From contig SSBO01000012.1 of assembly GCA_005281725.1 (NCBI GenBank), positions 16,145,048 to 16,209,047 on the forward strand: a stretch of DNA of 64,000 bases, written 5' to 3'. Source of the DNA: Wuchereria bancrofti (lineage: Eukaryota; Nematoda; Chromadorea; Rhabditida; Onchocercidae). The position numbers and the translations under genes are program-made. The notes under the pieces were generated by a model. It was not told the origin of the DNA. It did not search any database and saw only the letters and a program-made list of their open reading frames with translations. Within the stretch, counting starts at the first letter, position 1, and every line of letters begins with the position of its first letter. Positions 1-11,395 of the stretch are shown in pieces.

Positions 1-434
1 GCTTGTCAAATTCTTCCAAAGTGGGTTTTTCAATCCATCTTGGTAAGCTTGTGTTGTATAGGTTCTATAACCGTAGAAAAGATCATTAAATAATCCAACT
101 CTAACTAATAACGCAGAAGCTTATTTGTAGAAACTTCTTCGAGTCACATTTTTCCAGATTGAGATTTTGCAATGAAATAAAATTTCAGAAATCCAAAATT
201 CGAGTAATATTCTGAATTTTTTTGAAAATTTTTAGACTGAAACTGAAAATCAATTCATTAAAGAATGTTTCACTTTAAATTCGGCAAAAAGAAAATATAT
301 GAATTTCAAGATGTAATAGTAAAGAAATAACATTAGTATGGAGATATTATATATATATATATATATCATATATCATATATAAATTCACGGTACAAATGCA
401 TCGTTTCTAAATTAAAGAAAGAATAGACCATTTT

Positions 435-1881
435 TACGATATTATTGGCCAGGTCAGAAGCGCTTTCGATTGACCTATTCCACCCCGTGTGTTCCGGCAA
501 TATAGTCCAGTAGTTCCGCATTTGTAACGGTCATGTGCACTAATTCGGGTAAATTATCATAAATGATTGGCTCTCAAGCTGAAAAATGATGTTTATTTTA
601 CATAAAAATTTCAAATTCTGTGTTTACAAAAACATCTAAAATGAAGATGTAATAGTAAAGACGTGAACAGAATAATTTAATTACAAGGCCGTCTTTCTCC
701 ACTATGCTTCATAAATGTCTGTGAAAATGAGGATACACAAATCCACTGTGAGTCTGAAAAGTTTCTTTCTTAACCAGAAATGTGTGTTGACTTCGGTTTA
801 CTATTCACAGCTTACTAATTTCAAAATTTTTATTTGGTTCATCCAATTTGAAAAATCTGCAAAAGAGACAGGAAAATACTCTTCAGGGACATGTGTTATG
901 TTTTCAGAAATTGAAACCTCGCTGAGTGGTGTTACAATTCGAGATGGAATGCATTCGTAGCATTGAATCGTCGATAATGTATGGTACCGGTGACCATTCT
1001 AGAGCATGATTCCATTCCGCAAATGTCTACGGATAAAAACCTGTCATAACGACTTGAAAAAATGACACTGTAATGAAATTTGGAAGGTCAGATTAGAACA
1101 GATACCCAGTTATTCCTTCTCATATCACATACCGACACACAAAAAAATTTGTTTAGTGTTAAGATGCAAAACTAAACTGATGATTTGGTTTTTTTTTAGC
1201 ATGGTTGTACAGTGAGACTTCCACGTAAGTTCTGTAATTTGTTTTAATTATCACAAAAAATGATGCAAAATGTCCAGTACATTTGACAACGATTCGTACT
1301 AGAAGTATAGAATGCAACTTCATGTTGCATATTAGTTGTTACCAACGAAGGGACCGATAAATTCACGAAGCTCCTTGCCAAAACCAAATCCTTCACGCTT
1401 ACCGAACTGCAGGGATGAAAATTGTCATTAAAAACGTGAAGCTTAATTATAGCATGTGTGACTGAGGAACCACTTAATCGTGCTGATAAAAAATTTCAGA
1501 AGGTACTATTGTGCTTCTTTTAGGTTTAAGTCATTCCTCGTTAACCGATAACTGAATTAATTTGAGATTACTTTAATCCTAATTAATTCTTAAATTCATA
1601 TAAATCATTAATTATGCAAAGGAATATTTTGGACTAAATTCTTTTAGTCTGAAATTTTAGGAAAAGATTTGGAAGGAAATGGATTAATTCATAAACTCCT
1701 TCAAAACTCCAAGTTCGTGAATTCTTATTCAAAAACTTTCCGGATAACAATTGCCATGTCTCATACCAAATATGACCAACTTTGCATTTTCGTCGATTAC
1801 AGCTGTTTCTAACACCAAAGGAATATCTTGTTCGAAGCTAAGAACTATGCAATATATTGCCATATACCAAATTATAAGCAT
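435..1881 (-). pseudogene. Histidine acid phosphatase-like gene, copy 1, broken
   Basis: Reading the minus strand from 1881, this copy parallels the better copy at 3648-5105: signal-peptide-like start, RHGN motif, then the FGKREGFGFGKELREF exon (about 1408-1270), the WSPVPYTIDD exon, and the LLDYIAEHTGW...ASDLANN exon near 435-540. Compared with copy 2 it has a one-base deletion just after RHGNCYP that brings a TGA five codons on, a six-base deletion that removes the donor of exon 1, a ten-base deletion at the end of exon 2 that changes phase, and an in-frame TAG after GFYP in exon 3. These lesions are seen directly. Past the duplication edge a further exon-like stretch on the minus strand (about 1-75, AYQDGLKNPLWKN) suggests the gene's 3' part continues left of the window. 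Either a true dead duplicate or a poor-quality allelic contig. Confidence 0.6.
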
Positions 1882-3081
1882 GTGAAATACACCGCTGCTT
1901 AAAGTTTTCTAAAAGAAGAGAAAATTGAAAGGACCAGAATAATGCAGACACTGATAGAAAGATTCGAACTGATGAAATATAAAGCATGATAAGAGTTTAT
2001 GCATTCTAGTACACAAATTGATCAGAAGTGATAACGGATTACGCCGATACAGATGCGATTGAGATTGGACAATTTAGGAAGTGAAATCTAAGCAGTATTC
2101 GATTAATACAATATAACAGGGCAGGCTAATTAAAATTTTAGAAGAGATGAGAACTGAAAAAAGGATAGAAATGAGATATCCGAAAGCTTTTAAGACAGAT
2201 TAGAAAACTTAAATGAAGTTTTTGAAGATTAATTAGTTTTTCTTGCCTTACTAGTTGCTTAAAGAAATCTAACCACTTCGAGTATATGTGATCCACTTCA
2301 GTTAATGACAGTAACAACTAATCTGTGGACTTTACTCTACTGTCATTGATTTCTTTTTCTGCTCAATTTCAAAAAGAAGACTCAAAGTTACATGAAACTT
2401 TTTAGTACTCACAATTGCACACTAGTGTTTCCTCAATTCATTTAAAAAACTTTTTGGAAATTTAAAGCCAAAAGTGGAAAGAAGAAACAAAGATTACGCA
2501 ATTTGAGCATCTCAAATTTCTGGAATTCTCGGATAACTTTCGAAACCGAATCTCCAGAAGGGGTTTTTGAGAAACAACTTGAAGTGTATCGGACAAAGAA
2601 CGGTTCTGAATATACAGACGCGAAAAATTAAAACTGATGTTATATTAAAGCCGTCTTTTACAATCGTAAATGTTGTCTTCTGCACCCCACTAATTCAGCA
2701 AAATACTGGTTTTTGATGTATATCACATACACAAACACATATTCATACATACATACATACACATACATGTGTATATACAGCACTATTTTTTATCACAGTT
2801 TCATATATATGGCATATTTGTTTCTAAAGAGATCAAGAAAAAATATATTGAAGTGATAAATTGCTGAAAAATTGTCCTGTGATAAACCTAAATACAGCTG
2901 ACCAATTAGGGAACTTTACACTGTCTTATCACTTTTAAAAAGTTTTCTTCCAGAAAGATGCCAGAACACATTATATCAATGCAAGCAAAAATATGTGCAT
3001 TTCAACGACTTACATTCGGTTAAAAGTTCNNNNNNNNNNNNNNNNNNNNNNNNNNNNNNNNNNNNNNNNNNNNNNNNNNNN

Positions 3082-3162
<81 letters not shown>

Positions 3163-3646
3163 TAATAATAATGTAATTATAATTTTAATAATTACTGTAG
3201 TTACAGTTGTAGTAATAATTATTATTAATTACTTATTAATTATTACTATTATTATTACTAATTAGGATGACAGAATAACTATAATGGAAAAATGCACCGA
3301 TTGCATAAAAATTAAGCGATATTAGCGAGTGCTAAAAAACAAGGTTCATAATCCCCGGATTAATACATTCTGAGTTCCTCTAACAATAATGATAATAACA
3401 GTGATAGCAGAACTGTACAAACAGAGTCAACATTCCTGTGTTGATATTTGATAATACTGAAATGAAGTTTGTTGAAATGAGACAGTTTTGTTAGAAGGAT
3501 AGAAATGATAAATTATTGTTGTGCCGGTACGATAAATTTATGATTAGTTTCCAGGTGGAGGTGATTGAAAACAAATTCAGAGCAGTCGCTGACTACTGCT
3601 TTAATTAACATATGAATGAGAGAACCTGAAATTTCTAATATTTTTA
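447..3646. repeat. 3.2 kb tandem duplication, left unit
   Basis: The left unit starts at the GGCCAGGTCAG of 447 and matches 3648-6907 along its whole length with scattered substitutions and many small indels. It includes the acid phosphatase copy 1, its upstream region, an (ATAC)n tract near 2740-2766, the gap 3030-3081 and an (AAT)n tract. It ends exactly at the single N at 3647. Confidence 0.85.
3030..3081. other. Assembly gap (52 N) beside (AAT)n microsatellite
   Basis: A run of N is followed directly by about 90 bases of pure AAT repeats (3082-3171) and then degenerate ATT/AAT-rich sequence to about 3265. The matching place in the right unit (about 6297-6510) carries a shorter, interrupted AAT/ATT tract, so the gap probably reflects an unresolved microsatellite. 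Confidence 0.95.
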
Positions 3647-3647
3647 N
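3647..3647. other. Single N at the junction of the two duplicated units
   Basis: One unknown base sits exactly where the left unit ends (TATTTTTA) and the right unit starts (GGCCAGGTC). A placeholder precisely at a repeat junction is typical of two contigs being joined without sequence support. Confidence 0.9.
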
Positions 3648-5105
3648 GGCCAGGTCAGAAGCGCTTTCGATTGACCTATTCCACCCCGTGTGTTCCGCAA
3701 TATAGTCCAGTAGTTTCGCATTTGTAACGGTCATGTGCACTAATTCGGGTAAATTATCATAAATGATTGGCTCCCAAGCTGAACAATGATGTCTATTTTA
3801 CATACAAATTTCAAATTCTGTGTTTACAAAAACATTTAAAATGAAGATGTAATAGTAAAGACGTGAACAGAATAATTTAATTACAAGGCCGTCTTTCTCC
3901 ACTATGCCTCATAAATGCCTGTGAAAATGAGGACACACAAATCCATTGTGAGTCTGAAAAGTTTTTTTTCTTAACCAGAAATGTGTGTTGACTTCGGTTT
4001 ACTATTCACAACTTGCTAATTTCAAAATTTTTATATGGTTTATCCAATTTGAAAAGTCTGCAAAAGAGACAGGAAAATACTCTTCAGGGAAATGTGTTAT
4101 GTTTTCAGAAATTGAAACCTCGCTGAGTGGTGTTACAATTCGGGATGGAATGCATTCGTAGCATTGAATCGTCGATAGTGTATGGTACCGGTGACCATTC
4201 TAGAGCATGATTCCATTCCGCAAATGTATCTGGCGGATAAAAACCTGCCATAACGACCTGAAAAAATGACACTGTAATGAAATTTGGAAGGTGAGATTAG
4301 AACAGATACCCAGTTATTCCTTCTCATATCGCATACCGACACATAGAAAAATTTGTTTAGTGTTAAGATGCAAAATTAAACTGATGATTTGGTTTTTTTT
4401 TAGCATGGTTGTACAGTGAGACTTCCAGGTAAGTTCTGTAATTTGTTTTAATAATCACAAAAAATGATGCAAAATGTCCAGTACCTGTAGCGTCATTTGA
4501 CAACGATTCGTACTAGAAGTATAGAATGCAACTTCATGTTGCATATAGTTGTTACCAACGAAGGGACCGATAAATTCACGAAGCTCCTTGCCAAAACCAA
4601 ATCCTTCGCGCTTACCGAACTGCAGTGATGAAAATTGTCATTAAAAACGTAAAGCTCAATTATAGCATGTGTAACTGAGGAAGCACTTAATCGTGCTGAT
4701 AAAAAATTTCAGAAGAACAAACTATTGTGCTTCTTTTAAGTTTAAGTCATTCCTCGTTAACCGATAACTGAATTAATTTGAGATTACTTTAATCCTAATT
4801 AATTCTTAAATTCATATATGTCATTAATTATGCAAAGGAATATTTTGGACTAAATTCTTTTAATCTGAAATTTTAGGAAAAAGATTTGGAAGGAAATGGA
4901 CCTGCGTTAATTCATAAACTCCTTCAAAACCCCAAGTTCGTGAATTTTTGTTCAAAAACTTTCCCGGATGACAATTGCCATGTCTCATACCAAATATGAC
5001 CAACTTTGCATTTTCGTCGATTACAGCTGTTTCTAGCACCAAAGGAATATCTTGTTCCAAGCTAAGAACTATGCAATATATTGCCACATACCAAATTATA
5101 AGCAT
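3648..5105 (-). CDS. Histidine acid phosphatase-like protein, copy 2, 3' truncated
   Basis: Secreted or lysosomal histidine-phosphatase family (branch 2) member. Exons by phase: 5105-4902 (68 codons; hydrophobic start MLIIWYVAIYCIVLSL, then the active-site region LVIFGMRHGNCHPGKF and NSRTWGFEGVYELTQ), 4619-4485 (45 codons; FGKREGFGFGKELREF and STNRCQMTLQ, corresponding to the family's second arginine region), from 4257 (VVMAGFYPPDTFAEWN, WSPVPYTIDDSMLRMH, matching the WQPIPVHT region), and near 3740-3648 (NAKLLDYIAEHTGW, SASDLA). The part between about 4130 and 3740 keeps coding character (ENITHFPEEYFPVSF) only after a frame change, so its splice structure or integrity is uncertain. Cut off by the N at 3647. 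The canonical RHGxRxP reads RHGNCHP, with the second Arg replaced by Cys, so activity is doubtful. Confidence 0.65.
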
Positions 5106-6907
5106 GTGAAATACACCGCTGCTTAAAGTTTCTAAAAGAAGAGAAAATTAAAAGGACCAGAATAATGCAGACACTGATAGAAAGATTCGAACTGATGAAA
5201 TATAAAGCATGATAAAAGTTTATGCATTCTAGTACACAAATTGATCAGAAGTGATAAGAGGATTACGCCGATACAGATGCGATTGAGACTGTAAGTGTTG
5301 ACACATTTAGGAAGTGAAATCTAAGCGGTATTCAATTAATACAATATAACACGGCAGGCTAATTAAAATTTTGGAAGAGACTGAGGATTGGAAAAAGGAT
5401 AGAAATGAGACATCCGAAAGTTTAATGAAGTTTTTGAAGATTAATTAGTTTTTCTTGCCTTACCAGTTGCTTAAAGAAATCTAACCACTTCGAGTATGTG
5501 TGATCTATTTTAGTTAATGACAGTAACAACTAATCTGTGGACTTTATTCCACTGTCATTGAATTTCTTTTTCTGCTCAATTTTGAAAAGGAAATTTAACG
5601 TTACATGAAACTTTTTAGCACTCACAATTGCACACTAGCGTTTTCTCAATTCATTTAAAAGCTTTTTGGGAATTTAAAGCCAAAAATGGAAAGAAGGAAC
5701 AACTAATATTGCGCAATTTGAACATCTCGAATTTCTGGAATTCTCAGATAACTTTCGAAACCGAGTCTCCGGAAAGGGTTTTTGAGAAAAATCTTGAAGA
5801 GTATCGGACAATGGTTCTGAATATACAGATGTGAAAAATTAAAACTGATGCTATATTAAAGCCATCTTTTACAATCGTAAATGTTGTCCTCTGCACCCCA
5901 CTAACTCAGCAAAATACTGGTTTTTGATGTATATCACATACACAAACACATATTCATTCATTCATACATACATACATACATACATACACACACATGTGTA
6001 TATTATACAGCACTATTTTTTATCACAGCTTCATATATATGGCATATTTGTTTCTAAAGAGATCAAGCAAAAATATATTGAAGTGATAAACTGCTGAAAA
6101 ATTGTCCTGTGATAAACCTAAATACAGCTGACCAATTAGGGAACTTTACACTGTCTTATCGTTTTTAAAAAGTTATCTTTCGATAATCTTTTGATATGTA
6201 ATCAAGCAAATTTTCTTCCAGAAAGATGCGAGAACACATTATATCAACGTAAGCAAAAATACGTGTATTTCAACGACTTACATTCGGTTAAAAGTTCCAT
6301 CTTTTCCTCCATCAATTAGTGATTAATAATTAATAGTAATAATAATAACGATGATTAATAATAATAATAAGTAGGAAGAAAATTTATTTTACTGTAGTTA
6401 TAACTATAGTAATAATAATTAATAATAATGTAATTATTATTGTAGTAATTACTGTAGTTATAATCATAGTAATTATTATTATCAATTATTTATTAATTAT
6501 TATTAATAATTAGGATGTCAGAATAACTATAATGGAGAAATGCACCGATTGCATAAAAATTAAGCAATATTAGCGAGTGCTAAAAAGTAAGGATAATCCC
6601 CGGGTCAGTACATTTGGTAAGTCATTGTGAGTTCCTCTAACAATAATGATAATAACAGTGATAGCAAAACTGTGCAAACAAAGTCAACATTCCTGTGTTG
6701 ATATTTAATAATACTGAAATGAAGTTTGTTGTAATGAGAGTGTTTTGTTAGAAGGATAGAAATGATAAATTATTGTTGTGCCGGTACGATAAATTTATGA
6801 TTAGTTTCCAGGTGGAGGTGATTGAAAACAAATTCAGAGCAGTCGCTGACTACTGCTTTAATCAGTACAACATATGAATGAGAGAACCTGAAATTTCTAA
6901 TATTTTT
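3648..6907. repeat. 3.2 kb tandem duplication, right unit
   Basis: Second copy of the unit at 447-3646. It is uninterrupted by gaps, carries a (CATA)n tract at about 5955-5992 and an interrupted AAT/ATT tract at about 6320-6510, and ends near 6907, where similarity to the left unit stops and unique sequence starts (CATAGAATGTATTG). Confidence 0.85.
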
Positions 6908-8420
6908 ACATAGAATGTATTGATGATAATGAAGAGAGAAGTACGATAATGAAAAAACAAATGATTGTCGGATATAAGTGAAATAGTAAACTTATGCTTG
7001 TTGACTTTTCAAATACCAATGATTGAGATACAATATGTTACAACTTGAGTTTCAAGAGGAAAGTTTTTATCACTTAGGACTTTAATCAATTTTGGTATCT
7101 GCAGTAACACCGCCAAAAAATGAATCGGTAGATTTGAAGACCTTAAACTTTTCAAATCCCAACTATTCTAATGAAGATAAAACTATTTCTCCAACTGTGA
7201 TGAAAGTTCTGAAATGAAGAAACTAAGTGGTCAAACGAAGTAGGCATATTATCTCTTATGTTAAATACTTCTAAAACTGTAGCAAGAGGTATCGGAATCC
7301 TAATTCTTCAAGAGGCTTTCGTACATCATCAAGAGATCTATTATCATAGAAGTTCTGTTGTATATTGCGGACTGATCACACTTACACATCTGCTTGCCAG
7401 TGCCATATGTATCATCGATGTATCACTGACGACAGCAATCAGTTCACAGCAATTTCACAAATTGCCTTTCCAACAATATAAAATTGTGAAGTCTTCTCTT
7501 CCTTCTTTCTCTCCCTGCTTCTGTGTGTTTCTAAAGCCATAACGATCTTCTTTCCTTCATCTTTCTTTCCATTTACCATCCACGCACATTTGTTAGAGAA
7601 GTTTTAAAATTGTTGGAAACGGGTTGGCATTCAGTTCTATAATATACAAAGTGGAAAGTGTAGAACGAATAGATTAGTCGAAATCTTGTTAATGTCCACT
7701 TGCATACTAGAATGTCTGGTAACGGTAGAACGAACTACAACTACTTTTCTTACCAGTTTAAATATCGGCCATTTCTTTCTCCGCTTGTTCTCCCTCTTTC
7801 TCTCTCTCTCCCTCACTTTCCTGTTAAATGCCTTTGCTGTAATTGTCATCATTAACTGCTCAGATTTCTTAAGAGAACCATCTCACTTCCCTTTTTTTAG
7901 AAATTTTCTTCATTATGGTTTTACCATTTTTAGAAGAAACTCATTTGCTGCCGATATATTCTCATACCTTTAATTTTCAACAAAGAAAGAGTGAAGACTG
8001 TGGAAACTCTAAAATACAACGGAATGATTGACCGATTTCGACAGAATTTCTTTAGTACTGAGCCAAGCTAATATTTTTTAATTACCATTTAGTTACTTCC
8101 AGTTTGATTCAGTTTGAATTATTTTAAAATTAGTGCTTATCAGCTACTATTGCTTAGATTCTTTAATTGAAAAATCTAGAGCTTAGAATGGTATTTTATG
8201 GACTATATTTCTGGCAACTCAAATAAAAGTTTATTTTGCTACTCAGATTTTTTTTTAAAAAGACGTTCTTAACGTTTTCTTTCGAATGTTGCAGTCATGT
8301 GTTATAAAAATTAACTTTTATGAAACTTTTTTGCTATTTCATAATGTTCCAGAAAACCTTATTGCCTCGTTCTCTCTGGTTATAATTTTTCTGAAACTCA
8401 CTTTTAATTCTTTCTGAGCT
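6908..8420. other. Intergenic region between acid phosphatase unit and FKBP gene
   Basis: A+T-rich unique sequence. Short open frames on both strands overlap a CT-rich tract (about 7490-7830) and have no recognisable product. I see no gene here; the last few hundred bases should hold the promoter of the FKBP gene. Confidence 0.6.
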
Positions 8421-10363
8421 ATGCATTGTAATAAATTAGTCCTCATCGTGGGCGCTACAATAATATGCTTTGCATCTGTATTCAGTGAGGACGAAGAGAA
8501 ACTCAGTTGGAAGGAAAATGATGGACTGGAGGTATGTCACTTAATTTTTATTGCAAAAAATTCTGCACTTTCACTTTTCTTCATTGCATCAGTTTCGATG
8601 AAATATATGTTAAAGTGATAATTTTCAGATTAAAATAATAAAACCAATCAAGCCAGAGAAATGTAAGATGAAAAGCCAACCTGGTGATATCGTTGAACAG
8701 TTCTACAAACTTTCTGACACAGACGGACAGACGATAGGATCCAATTTCGGCAAGAAACCGTAAGGTCATCTGGGAAGTGGTAGTTCAGCGGGGATACTTT
8801 TTTTGCAAAATTTTGTTTTAACGTAAGCTTTAACGTTTAGAAATCGAAAAAAAGGTTCAGCTGCAACAAACAATTGATCGTCTTAACTGGTTAACTAAAT
8901 CAAGATTAATTGAAAATTTTTGAGCCATTTAGGGTTGATTAGAGATTTTTCAGAATTAGTTCTTTCTTGGTTCATACATAGGCTTTATTTGCTTAAAAAC
9001 AAACTAGAGGGAAAATAATAGATCTCATTCTTTTTGCTTAGTATCCGTTGGTCAACCACGCCATATGACAAATTGTTTCTCCCTGAATGTATTTCTGTTG
9101 TTTTATGCTTCTAATTTCGATCTTTCACCAAGTTTTTTAGATTTAAAAATTTTTCAGATATACATTTACACTTGGTAAAAATCAAGTTATCAGTGGCATG
9201 GACCGTGCTATGACCGGCATGTGTATCGGTGAAAAGAGGAAAGTGGTCATACCAGCACATCTAGGTTTCGGCGATGATGGTCGAGACAGAGATAATATAA
9301 GAGGTGGACAGACACTGTACTACACGATACAGCTTGTGGATCTATTCAGACCGGTACCTGGTGATTCCTGGACTGATGAAGATGGTTTGAAAATTGAGGT
9401 ATGCATTAAATCAGCAGTAAAGTTGAGGTGTTGTAGAATTGATGGTCTGATAGTTTCCTGTAACTGAGAATTAACAAATTATGTTTTTTAAATGAAATTA
9501 GTTGCAATACTCTTAAGCTATCCTCATAAACTAACTGATATATAAAGATTCCGTGTTCAATGCTTTTCTTCTGGAATATTTGCTATTATTTGTCTTCTAA
9601 TTTAGAAAAAGCTTTACTGCACCATAAAGTAAGTTCTTTCATTTCCGTGGATTGCTTGTTGAAATATGAAGAAAAATTGTTTAGTGTTTATAATACGTTA
9701 GTCATGTTACTGATGGGAGGTAACTTTGTCACCAAGGAAATATTCGAACGTTTGAAGGTAACACACAAAATTGATGAGAAGGAATGTCGCAAAGCCGAGA
9801 AAGGCGATACAATTCATCAGCACTATACGCTTCACCTAGAGCATTTCGATGGGACATTTGTCGATTCAAGTTTCAGCCGAAATGCGCCATTCATTTTCAA
9901 ACTTGGAAAGGGAGAGGTATTTTTTTGTTGTAGATTTTTCATAGATATTTTTTTTCCCAGAAGATATGATATTTCAGGTAAAACTACTTAACAAATTTTC
10001 GGTTAAAGTTAGCACAAGATTTGTTAAAAAGCAGTCAATTTTAAAATTTCATAAAATAGTCGTTGAGGGATTTAAAAATCGTTAATTATATCTACAGGTG
10101 ATCGAAGGTATGGATCGAGCAATGAGTGGCATGTGCGAAGGAGAAAGACGAAAAGTGGTTATTCCATGGAAATTAGGTTAGCGTTTTACTTTGATTGTTT
10201 TAATCGGATTCTGAATTTCATTTGAGAACAGCAACCTTCTCCTTACATTTCTACTTCCTTTTAAGGGTATGGTACTGAAGGTCGAAAGCCATCGATACCT
10301 GGTAAAGCTGACTTGTACTTCGATATCGAACTTCGTAAATTAATTAAGCATGATGAGTTATAA
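8421..10363 (+). CDS. ER FKBP-type peptidyl-prolyl isomerase, two FKBP domains, HDEL tail
   Basis: Prolyl cis-trans isomerase of the secretory pathway. Exons: 8421-8531, 8629-8759, 9158-9398, 9758-9916, 10098-10176, 10266-10363, giving 272 residues with all phases closing. Residues 1-22 form a signal peptide ([17 protein letters not shown]). Domain 1 (about 37-120) has [28 protein letters not shown] and [18 protein letters not shown]; domain 2 (about 125-268) has [31 protein letters not shown] and [17 protein letters not shown]. The protein ends KHDEL, an ER-retention signal. Family knowledge: nematodes have several such ER FKBPs (the C. elegans fkb-3/4/5/7 group) linked to collagen/cuticle folding. 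The acceptor of exon 4 (TTTGAAG before 9758) is weak; chosen because it keeps frame and aligns domain 2 with domain 1 ([13 protein letters not shown]). Confidence 0.93.
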
Positions 10364-10645
10364 ATCACAGAAGAAAAGACTGACAGCATCGAGATGACAA
10401 TGAACTGTCTAATTATTTGAGTATATTATTATCTGCAAACAAATTTATCCATCCCTGGCATTACTTATTATTTAATTATTGATTATTAATGAAAAAAAAA
10501 TGAAAATTTATAGTTTTCCCAAGTATTTTAAAAATGTATTTTAAAAATCCACTCTAATGAATAAAAAACTGGATAATCATTGTTACTTATTTGTTCAAAC
10601 AAATTACTTCAATCTATATATACATAATTGATACTTTGTTTATCA

Positions 10646-10684
10646 CTTTGCGCTTCCTGCGTAAGTAACGCAAGAAGCGCAAAG
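10646..10684. repeat. 17-bp inverted repeat (hairpin) downstream of the FKBP gene
   Basis: Arms 10646-10662 and 10668-10684 (CTTTGCGCTTCCTGCGT / ACGCAAGAAGCGCAAAG) pair with one mismatch around a five-base loop. In a minus-strand transcript the mismatch becomes a G-U pair. It is more G+C-rich than its surroundings and lies about 280 bases after the stop codon. Confidence 0.7.
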
Positions 10685-11395
10685 CTAAGACCAACGTAAA
10701 CATGATTTGCAAATTCTGCTAGTTTTACTATACTACCACACGTAGATTAACACGTAGAATGACAAGTATAACACTGTGAGTTCTCAGTTCAGCAAAGAGA
10801 GGAATGATGAGTAGCACCCTCATAATTCTAAGGAAATGTACGTTTGGGACCACAGTTTTCGTAGTGTCTTGTGTGGGTAACAAGGACGACCACTTTTTGT
10901 TCAAGGCGTAGTGCGTATGATTATAGATGTCGGAAGGAGACGAGATTGAAAGATGTTTGGGAAGTCTCTTATCCCCGCTGCGGGTATTACTTCATATTGA
11001 AGAGCCATCTCGGGGTGAGTCTCATTTATAATAGTGAAGCATAGAGAGGATTGATTGGATTTAATAATGATGATTAAATTATCCATTCCACTTGGTAAAT
11101 CCATTCCCTTACGTGATGGAGAAACCATTGATCACAGCAGATAACTATGTTAAGACTTAGCTTTTCATCTTCAATGGCTTCCAGGTTCTTAATTCCTGGT
11201 TTCATGGAAATGTTGAGGTTTTCCTCCAGTATTAACTGTTGGATAGCTTGTTACGTTAGACTGTCTTGGCTTCAAGCATTGTAAAAGCTGACATTATGAA
11301 CGAAGAAATTAGAGGCAAAGTTGTGTTTTAAGGTAATTTCCTATTATGTTAGATTGAAACTACCGTGATTTATTGTTTGCATCATTACATTGCAG
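10685..11395. other. Intergenic region before the COMMD3-like gene
   Basis: No convincing coding exon. A short ATG frame at 11297 (MNEEIRGKVVF) runs into a stop and is out of phase with the first supported exon, so the true 5' exon of the next gene was not found here. Confidence 0.5.

Noticed and set aside
2993..3265. 90-codon open frame rich in isoleucine
   Set aside because: It is translation of the gap and the (AAT)n microsatellite.
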